Part shown: piece by piece, positions 11,851 to 17,827 of the stretch
How the letters are laid out: each line of letters opens with the position of its first letter
Position numbering within the stretch: position 1 is the stretch's first letter
DNA from: a bacterium
Lineage (GTDB): Bacteria; Patescibacteriota; Patescibacteriia; Patescibacteriales; GWE2-39-37
DNA: 20,459 bases
Direction: 5' to 3'
Assembly: GCA_021786695.1 (NCBI GenBank)
Contig: JAJYMT010000058.1
Span: forward strand, 1 to 20,459
Position numbers and translations under genes: made by a program
Notes under the pieces: model-generated
Told to the model about the DNA's origin: nothing
Seen by the model: only the letters and a program-made list of their open reading frames with translations
Database searches by the model: none

Positions 11851-13092
11851 ATGAAAAGAATATATTTAGATCATAGCGCCACCACTCCCGTAGACAAAAA
11901 AGTTCTTCGGGCGATGATGCCTTATTTCCAGGACAAGTTCGGCAACCCTTCTTCCATCCATAGCTTCGGCCAGCAGGCCTCAAAGGGAGTGGAGGATGCT
12001 CGGCTAGCCGCATCCAAGTTTTTGAACTGCGCTCCGGACGAGATAATTTTCACTTCCGGCGCGACCGAGGCGAACAATCTCGCCATCAAGGGCATAGTCG
12101 GCGCCATAAAAAAAAAGAACCCGGGGAAAAAAATCCGGGCGATCACTTCCGTAATCGAGCATGACTCGGTCCTGGAGCCATTTTCCGAACTTGAACGATC
12201 GGGAGTTGAGGTAATCCATCTGCCGGTAACGCCCGGGGGCGTGATTAAATTGGAAGAATTGCGGAAAGCGATCGACGACGACACTGCCTTAGTGTCTCTA
12301 ATGTACGTCAACAGCGAGGTCGGATCGATCCAGCCGATCCGGGAGGCGGGCAAGATAATCCACAAGCATAACGAGCAACGGCTGAAGAAGTGGCTTTCAG
12401 GCAAGCCGGCAAGCCGCGGAGAAAAGCCGGAGCCGGTATATTTCCATACCGACGCCACGCAGGCGGTAAATTTTTTGAATTGCGACACTAAACATAATTT
12501 TCTCGACGCCCTGTCCCTCTCGGCGCATAAGATTTACGGGCCGAAGGGCGTCGGCCTGCTTTACCTGAAAAATAAGACGCCGATCAGCGCCCAGGCCACG
12601 GGCGGCCATCACGAGCTAAACCGCCGCAGCGGCACCCTCAACGTTCCCGGGATCGTCGGACTGGGCGCTGCCCTGAGCCAGCTGAGCGCGGCCAAGGTCT
12701 TGAAAAATAATGCGCGGATTTCGCGACTCCGCGATTCCTTCATAAAAAAAATCACCGCGCGGATTCCGGACGCGGTTCTGAATACTGATTTGCGGACGGC
12801 GGCGCCCGGCCACGCGCATTTTTCTTTTCTGGGCGTCGAAGGCGAGTCGATATTGATCGCTCTCGACCTGGAAGGGATCGCCGTTTCCACCGGTTCGGCT
12901 TGCGCCTCGAACCGCCTCAAGGCCTCGCACGTGCTGGTGGCGATGGGGATTCCGGTCGAGATCGCCCACAACTCGATCCGATTCACCCTGGGAAAATATA
13001 ACAGCGAAAAGGAGCTGTCGCAGGCGGTGCGACAACTTGAAGCGGCGGTCAAGAAGTTGCGTAAAATTTCAACCGAGTATAGAAGCAAATAA
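11851..13092 (+). CDS. iscS: Cysteine desulfurase (IscS/NifS family)
   Basis: This PLP enzyme removes sulfur from L-cysteine as a persulfide and passes it to IscU. The 413-residue protein begins YLDHSATTPVDKKVL and has FTSGATEANNLAIKG, VIEHDSVLEP (histidine stacking on PLP) and the PLP lysine K227 in LSAHKIYGPKGVG. The catalytic cysteine is C351 in STGSACAS. The short loop at the cysteine and NNLAIKG favour the group I IscS/NifS class over SufS. A charged insert at about residues 177-193 (RLKKWLSGKPASRGEKPEP) precedes VYFHTDATQA. It ends the Fe-S gene group and is followed by a terminator. Confidence 0.96.
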   Translation: MKRIYLDHSATTPVDKKVLRAMMPYFQDKFGNPSSIHSFGQQASKGVEDARLAASKFLNCAPDEIIFTSGATEANNLAIKGIVGAIKKKNPGKKIRAITSVIEHDSVLEPFSELERSGVEVIHLPVTPGGVIKLEELRKAIDDDTALVSLMYVNSEVGSIQPIREAGKIIHKHNEQRLKKWLSGKPASRGEKPEPVYFHTDATQAVNFLNCDTKHNFLDALSLSAHKIYGPKGVGLLYLKNKTPISAQATGGHHELNRRSGTLNVPGIVGLGAALSQLSAAKVLKNNARISRLRDSFIKKITARIPDAVLNTDLRTAAPGHAHFSFLGVEGESILIALDLEGIAVSTGSACASNRLKASHVLVAMGIPVEIAHNSIRFTLGKYNSEKELSQAVRQLEAAVKKLRKISTEYRSK

Positions 13093-13098
13093 TCTTTT

Positions 13099-13138
13099 CA
13101 AACAAAAAACTTCGGATTACCCCGAAGTTTTTTGTTTG
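13099..13138. terminator. Bidirectional intrinsic terminator between iscS and the pilus operon
   Basis: A perfect 17-bp stem (13099-13115 with 13122-13138, six-base loop) has A and T runs within the stem base, so it can act on both strands. It separates converging transcripts that end at 13092 (plus) and 13158 (minus). Confidence 0.92.
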
Positions 13139-13157
13139 TATCTTGGCGCCGATTTTG

Positions 13158-13445
13158 TCAGTCGAAGATATCGTTGATTTTTTGATCATCGCCGATCGAG
13201 GATTTTTCGTTCAATTTTTTCATCACCGATTCGAATTTTTTTACGTTGATCGACTCCGCGGCGACTTTTTCTTTCAAAAGGATTATTTTATCCGACTGGG
13301 TGATCGACAAATAAAAGTCAGAGTATAAAAATTTGGCGGTATAGAAAAAAGCTGACAAAGAACACAGAAAAATAACCGCGAAAAAATATTTAACCAGACG
13401 TTTGAGGGTAAACCACGATTTAATTTTTTGTCTGTTGATAGTCAT
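13158..13445 (-). CDS. Small single-pass membrane protein at the end of the pilMNO operon
   Basis: I do not recognise this 95-residue protein. It has a basic N-terminus (about 1-19), one membrane helix (about 17-37, LVKYFFAVIFLCSLSAFFYTA), then a charged outer part with helical heptad-like character (about 45-85) and an acidic end (GDDQKINDIFD). I chose the ATG at 13445, which follows the pilO stop by 4 bases; longer in-frame readings run into pilO. Its place after pilM-pilN-pilO is where other bacteria encode PilP, but it has no lipobox and no PilP-like domain. A coupling or assembly partner of PilN/PilO is a reasonable guess. Confidence 0.65.
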   Translation of the reverse strand: MTINRQKIKSWFTLKRLVKYFFAVIFLCSLSAFFYTAKFLYSDFYLSITQSDKIILLKEKVAAESINVKKFESVMKKLNEKSSIGDDQKINDIFD

Positions 13446-13449
13446 AATT

Positions 13450-14022
13450 TTAGCGCCAATAGGTTTCCGCCAGGATCGTTGCGCCGACGCCGCCGCCACC
13501 GTCGTTGATGGAATTCGGCTGGACATATCCGGCCGAAGCCATTTCGATCGATTTGATGTTGATGTAGTAATTCGACCGTTCCAGGTCGCGCAAATAAGAG
13601 GCGGCGTTGCGGTAACTGCCCTGTATCTGGATATTGAGCGGCGTTTTTTTATACGGCTTATCGCCGGTCGCGGCCGGTTTGCCCAGCGATATTTTTTGGC
13701 TGACTCCGTTTTTCGCGGCGATTCCCTCCAGGGCCGTGATGAATTCCAATTCCCGGTTGGCGCTGATGAAGGTCTGATTCAAGGCCAGCATCCGCGGCTC
13801 GATGGTTTTAAGGTTCTCCGATAGTTTTTTCAAGCTCAAACCTTTCTCGTATTTCTGTTCCAGGTCTATCCGTTCCTTCATTATATTCTGCTTCATCTTG
13901 CTGATCTCCTCGGTGCTCGGAATTATCACCAAAAAAATGATCGCGGCGACGGCGCAAAGCAGGATCGCGTTGACGAGCAGGATGCTATTGCGCAAACTTA
14001 ATTTGGAAAGAAAATTCATCAT
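13450..14022 (-). CDS. pilO: Type IV pilus inner-membrane assembly protein PilO
   Basis: This 190-residue protein has a short cytoplasmic N-terminus, one membrane helix (about 13-36), a coiled-coil stretch (about 38-75, EEISKMKQNIMKERIDLEQKY) and a small ferredoxin-like periplasm-equivalent domain (about 90-165, with ELEFITALEGIAAKNGV and LNIQIQGSYRNAASYLRDLERS). This is the PilO plan. PilO pairs with PilN to form the alignment complex linking PilM and the pilus motor. The end has a glycine-rich tail (NDGGGGVGATI). ATG 14022 is 3 bases after the pilN stop; ATG 14019 is equally possible. Confidence 0.88.
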   Translation of the reverse strand: MMNFLSKLSLRNSILLVNAILLCAVAAIIFLVIIPSTEEISKMKQNIMKERIDLEQKYEKGLSLKKLSENLKTIEPRMLALNQTFISANRELEFITALEGIAAKNGVSQKISLGKPAATGDKPYKKTPLNIQIQGSYRNAASYLRDLERSNYYINIKSIEMASAGYVQPNSINDGGGGVGATILAETYWR

Positions 14023-14025
14023 ATG

Positions 14026-14562
14026 CTAACGGATTTTATTCAGATTGATCACGGCGCTCATCTCGAAATTTATATCTTTTTGTTCAAGGATATTAGTAAG
14101 CGGAAAATCGATCTTGTTGAACAGTTCGGAGTCCTCCATCGCCGCCTTGAGATGGAGCAGGCCGTCGCGGGTGCCGGCATGGCCCCGGAGGCGCAGGGTT
14201 TTGTCATCGGCAGCCATCCTGATATAGGTGAAAGTGATGTCGTTCTCGGTAATGGAAGAAAGTTCGGAAAAAATCTTGTGCCAGTCCAAGAAATCCTTCT
14301 GGATCTGATCGACGGCGTTGATCTCCGAGTTGACCGAACGGACGCGGTTGTTGTAGCTCTGGCTGTTGCGGGTGATCAAGGTGGTTTGCGCGACGATATT
14401 GTTGAAAGTGTCCTGCATGATGATCCGCGAAAAGAGCAGCATCAGCGCGATCGTGACGCCGATTAAAATCAAGACGAAATCGATATTTTTCAAAACATGA
14501 TGCAGATGCCTCAGCTTTAGATTTTTTTTCTGCTCGCGCGCCAAGATGTTCAGCTTGATCAT
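14026..14562 (-). CDS. pilN: Type IV pilus assembly protein PilN
   Basis: This 178-residue membrane protein begins MIKLNILAREQKK, an equivalent of the INLLP motif by which PilN binds PilM, followed by a membrane helix (about 27-47) and a helical linker (about 50-95). The distal domain has TFTYIRMAADDKTLRLRGHA, resembling the PilN/GspL-C ferredoxin-like fold. Its place between pilM and pilO supports the call strongly, since the sequence alone is only moderately diagnostic. No Shine-Dalgarno site is seen. Confidence 0.88.
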   Translation of the reverse strand: MIKLNILAREQKKNLKLRHLHHVLKNIDFVLILIGVTIALMLLFSRIIMQDTFNNIVAQTTLITRNSQSYNNRVRSVNSEINAVDQIQKDFLDWHKIFSELSSITENDITFTYIRMAADDKTLRLRGHAGTRDGLLHLKAAMEDSELFNKIDFPLTNILEQKDINFEMSAVINLNKIR

Positions 14563-14576
14563 AAGAAAAAAGGGAA

Positions 14577-15722
14577 TTAAAATTCGTCGATAAACACTCC
14601 CCGCAAAGCCAAGCCGATAGCGGTCGAATATGACAGGGAGGTGTCTTGGGTGATCGAAAGCGGTTTGTCGCCCTGGGTTTTTAGTTCGGAGGATGAGATC
14701 TGGTGTGTTTCAGTGAAGATCGATTTCAATTTTTCCTTCGCTTCGTTGATGTTGGTGAGCGGATCGCCCGACGACACTTCCAAGCCGAGCGATTGGCTCA
14801 GAAGCTGATTGATGTTTTCGATGTTGGCGCCGCCGCCGCAAAGCAGTATTTTATTTAGCGGCCCTTTGCCCGGGAAATGATCCTGGTAATATTTGATTAC
14901 GCCTTTTATCCGATTGACCAGTTCGTTGATCACGTCGCTCAAGACGTCGCGGATCACGCCTTGCGCTTTGTGTTCATCTAGTCCGCAGATGATTTTGGCT
15001 TTTTCGGCCAGTTTGAAGTCGATTTTCAAGATTTTGCTTATCTCTTCGGTGATGCGGTCGCCGGAGAGCGGAATGCTCATGGTGAACAGGACCGTTTTGT
15101 CGGCGTAAACCGTCATGCTGGTCCGCTGGGCGCCGATATCGATGACGCCGTAGTTGGTCTTATCCGACCCTCGGTATTTGAAATGTTCCTCGGCTAAAAG
15201 GGCGCGGCAGATCGGCACCGACTCGACCTCCAGCGCCCCGAGCGGTATGCCGGTTTTGTTGATCAGGTCGGTATATTGGTCCACGATCGCCCGCGAACCG
15301 GCGCCCACCAGCACCCGCCTCAGGCCGGACGATTCGCTTACCACCTGCCAGTCGTAGTACATTTCGTCCAGCGACATCGGAATATGTTTTTCCATCTCCG
15401 AACGCAAAGTCATCTCGAAGTCGTTTGGAGTTTTTTCCACCTCGATCAATTTGATGAAGGTCTTGGTTTCCGGCAGGCAAGCGATGATCTCGGTCGGACT
15501 GACCCGACCATACTGCGGTTTGACCAAAAGCTGCTTGATCGCTTTGATCACCTCGGTCTGGTTTTTGATCTCGCCGTTTTCGATCAGGCCTTTGGCAAGT
15601 TCGATATGGCTGATCGCCTCGACCCTGATATGGTCGCGAAAGCGATTGAGTTGGACCAACTTCAAACTCAAGTCAGAGATGTCAAGTCCGATCGGATAGG
15701 TTGAACTCGATAGATTGAACAT
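14577..15722 (-). CDS. pilM: Type IV pilus assembly ATPase-like protein PilM
   Basis: This 381-residue cytoplasmic protein has the actin/FtsA-like fold. YPIGLDISDLSLKLVQL (9-25) is phosphate loop 1, YGVIDIGAQRTSMTVY loop 2, and ILLCGGGANIENI the adenosine motif. PILM-type SHS2-like insertion residues follow the first strands (GLIENGEIKNQTEVIKAIKQLL, partly quoted as ENGEIKNQTEVIKAIKQLL). It recruits PilN/PilO at the inner face of the membrane. I chose ATG 15722 over a TTG at 15740, because that TTG overlaps an extended -10 promoter whose predicted start coincides with the ATG. It lies 21 bases after the PilX-like gene. Confidence 0.93.
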   Translation of the reverse strand: MFNLSSSTYPIGLDISDLSLKLVQLNRFRDHIRVEAISHIELAKGLIENGEIKNQTEVIKAIKQLLVKPQYGRVSPTEIIACLPETKTFIKLIEVEKTPNDFEMTLRSEMEKHIPMSLDEMYYDWQVVSESSGLRRVLVGAGSRAIVDQYTDLINKTGIPLGALEVESVPICRALLAEEHFKYRGSDKTNYGVIDIGAQRTSMTVYADKTVLFTMSIPLSGDRITEEISKILKIDFKLAEKAKIICGLDEHKAQGVIRDVLSDVINELVNRIKGVIKYYQDHFPGKGPLNKILLCGGGANIENINQLLSQSLGLEVSSGDPLTNINEAKEKLKSIFTETHQISSSELKTQGDKPLSITQDTSLSYSTAIGLALRGVFIDEF

Positions 15723-15728
15723 AGGGAT

Positions 15729-15737
15729 ATTATACCA
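15729..15737 (-). promoter_or_regulatory. Extended -10 promoter at pilM, possibly leaderless
   Basis: On the minus strand TGGTATAAT (15737-15729) is a perfect extended -10 box. It ends 6 bases before the pilM ATG, so transcription would begin at or next to the start codon. No good -35 box is seen, as is common with extended -10 promoters. It lies in the 21-base gap inside the pilus operon. Confidence 0.5.
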
Positions 15738-15743
15738 CAAAAA

Positions 15744-17210
15744 TCACTTTTCCTCCCAGGAAATGAAAGCGTATTCGCCCGAGGTCGGAAAAGACGGCGG
15801 CGGCGAATAGGTGACGTTGGAATCGTAAATCTGCCTGGTGTTGGTATAACCGTCCTTGACGGAAGCGCCGTTCACCCAGGTCCAGGTCCAGGTAAGATTA
15901 GTGATGATGCCGCCGTACACCTCGATGCTGGTCTTGATCGACGGGCTGGAATAAACATTACGGTAGACGCGGCCCCATTGGGCGAGCAAAATGGCGTCGA
16001 TTATCAGGTTGTCCGGCGCGTATCTGGGAACGCGGATGTCTTTCTGTGCGATCAGCCCGAGCACGTTATCGCCGTTGCGGCTCAGGTATTGAAGATTGTT
16101 GTTGATGAAAATCGTCCGCCGTTTGTTCACCTGGTCGGGCAGGGAGGCGGCCACCAAAGTGACCCGTCCCTTGACCGTGCCGTCGACCCAGGCATCGCCG
16201 TCTTCGATGAAAATGACGCCGGCGGCCGGAAGAGAGTAAGTGTTGGCCGTGCCCTGCGCGTTGTACTGTTCGGCGTAATTGACCCAGGCCGGATTGTTCC
16301 AGTCATCGCCGTACTGGTTCACGGCCGACATCAAGCTGGTGACGGTACGGATGGTGAAGGTGCCGGCGGCGTTAAAGGTTACGTGATAGCCCTTGGTGGA
16401 ACCGTTGGCCTTGAAATAACTGCCGGAACTGGTGGCCTTGGCTCTCATCGCGTCCAGGTCGGCGGTAATGCCGCTCAATTGTATCTGCGGCACCGGAAAT
16501 TGCCAGAGATTATTCGAGGCGCCGGCGCCGAAAATTCCCGGGCAGTTGCAACTCGTAGAAGTGGCGATCCAATTGCAGGGGCTTTGGCAAGTTCCGGAGC
16601 CGGAGCAGCCGAAACTTGACGTGCAGGTGAAATTTTGGCGGGCCGAGGCGATGACCGAATCGTTGGAGCCGTCCATTCTGACGCCGCCGTTGGCGTGCAT
16701 TTCACCGATAACCGTTTCGCTCGCTCCGAACCAGGCGTCGGCCGAGGTGAAAAAAGAATAATGGGCAAGGGAAGGTATGCCGTAGCGGATTTCCAAGGTT
16801 CTTTTGACTTGCGGGTATTTGTCGGTCCAGCCGGTGGCCTTGACCCTGACGATAGTCGAGCCGACAGGCGGCGGCGTGATATCGAGCTGGAATTTGCCGG
16901 TGATAACGCCGGTCGGGTCGGAGTAATTGTGCACATAGGGGCCGTATGGCGCGCCGCCGCCGCCCGGGTCGCTGCCGGTGCCGTCCATATAGTCGTTCTG
17001 CGCGTGCGCCAGGTGCCAGCGGTAATAATTGGCACCGGCCTCGGCGATGTGCAGCGCCTGCTGTTTGGAAATCTGCTGGTTATAAAGCCGCTGTTGCAGG
17101 ATGCCGAGCATGGCAAGGCCGCCGGAAAGCACCAGTAGCAGAAAAGAGATTACCATGGTAACGACCATGATGAAGCCCCGGTTTCGATTTTTTACGCGCT
17201 TAAACATCAT
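15744..17210 (-). CDS. PilX-like minor pilin / pilus-associated protein
   Basis: This 488-residue protein begins with a basic leader and RGFIMVVTMVISFLLLVLSG, a prepilin-type junction (G12/F13) and hydrophobic stalk (about 13-35). The usual Glu at mature position 5 is absent (V17), as in PilX/PilV-like proteins that sit at the pilus tip. QQALHIAEAGANYYRW (48-63) matches the PilX N-terminal pattern. The rest is a large beta-rich domain. Six cysteines, C196, C202, C208, C212, C221 and C223, cluster within 28 residues and could form disulfides. A late VFIEDGDAWVDGTVKG/GVIF segment looks like a right-handed beta-helix found in such proteins. A small TW repeat (TWTWTW) comes from three CCAGGT copies at 15886-15903. 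Its ATG overlaps the preceding stop as ATGA. Confidence 0.8.
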   Translation of the reverse strand: MMFKRVKNRNRGFIMVVTMVISFLLLVLSGGLAMLGILQQRLYNQQISKQQALHIAEAGANYYRWHLAHAQNDYMDGTGSDPGGGGAPYGPYVHNYSDPTGVITGKFQLDITPPPVGSTIVRVKATGWTDKYPQVKRTLEIRYGIPSLAHYSFFTSADAWFGASETVIGEMHANGGVRMDGSNDSVIASARQNFTCTSSFGCSGSGTCQSPCNWIATSTSCNCPGIFGAGASNNLWQFPVPQIQLSGITADLDAMRAKATSSGSYFKANGSTKGYHVTFNAAGTFTIRTVTSLMSAVNQYGDDWNNPAWVNYAEQYNAQGTANTYSLPAAGVIFIEDGDAWVDGTVKGRVTLVAASLPDQVNKRRTIFINNNLQYLSRNGDNVLGLIAQKDIRVPRYAPDNLIIDAILLAQWGRVYRNVYSSPSIKTSIEVYGGIITNLTWTWTWVNGASVKDGYTNTRQIYDSNVTYSPPPSFPTSGEYAFISWEEK

Positions 17211-17827
17211 AAATTATCTTTCAGATTGCGTATTTGGATGTCCATTTCCAGCGGGTAGTCGGCGGGCGCGATTGCCGGAGTGACGTTTATATATAAGGAA
17301 AGGTGGATCATGCGGATGGCGCTGGTAGAGGCGGTGGAGCTCCCCATCAGATTGTTGTTGGTGTCGAAATAGGTAAAAATCGGCAGGCCGCGGTTATTGA
17401 CATAGTTTATCAGCGCGGCGGTCTTTTCGGCCGCCGCCGGATAAGAAAGCGGCGTGCCGGTCGCCCAGATGACGCCGCGGTAAATCTTGTTTCCGGACAG
17501 ATAATAACGGATCCGTTCGGTATTGGTGGCGGCATCGACATTGGCGTAAAAAATCAACGAACTGGTCGAGGTGGTGCCGATCATATAGGCCCCGTTGACG
17601 GCCGGCGCCGCTTCGCGGATTTCTTTCATCATCGGGTCGAGCGACTTGCGGGCGTTTTTAACCGCTTCGTCCTGTTCGTAGCCGAAGGTAGTGGATTTGA
17701 GGCCGCGCACCACGAAGTCGGAAACCGTGACTACCAAAAAAATAAAAATCGCCAGCACCACCAGCATTTCCACGAGCGTGTAGCCGGATTCGGACGGTCG
17801 ATCGGTTTTACCTTTCAACCACATCAT
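17207..17827 (-). CDS. Type IV prepilin / pseudopilin
   Basis: This 206-residue protein has a class III prepilin signal: a charged leader, then SG-YTLVEMLVVLAIFIFL with peptidase cleavage predicted after G15 and the conserved Glu at mature position 5 (E20). The hydrophobic stalk spans about 16-38, followed by EQDEAVKNARKSLDPMMKEIREA, the usual alpha-helix end in PulJ/GspJ-like minor pilins. The C-terminal beta domain includes TTSTSSLIFYANVD and ends near NLKD. It overlaps both neighbours by 4 bases (ATGA), so the three pilin genes are translationally coupled. Likely a minor pilin starting fibre assembly. Confidence 0.88.
   Translation of the reverse strand: MMWLKGKTDRPSESGYTLVEMLVVLAIFIFLVVTVSDFVVRGLKSTTFGYEQDEAVKNARKSLDPMMKEIREAAPAVNGAYMIGTTSTSSLIFYANVDAATNTERIRYYLSGNKIYRGVIWATGTPLSYPAAAEKTAALINYVNNRGLPIFTYFDTNNNLMGSSTASTSAIRMIHLSLYINVTPAIAPADYPLEMDIQIRNLKDNL

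Noticed and set aside
15978..16619. 213-codon plus-strand open frame opposite the PilX-like gene
   Set aside because: Antisense shadow with no motif; the minus-strand frame is longer, overlaps its neighbour by ATGA and has a prepilin signal.
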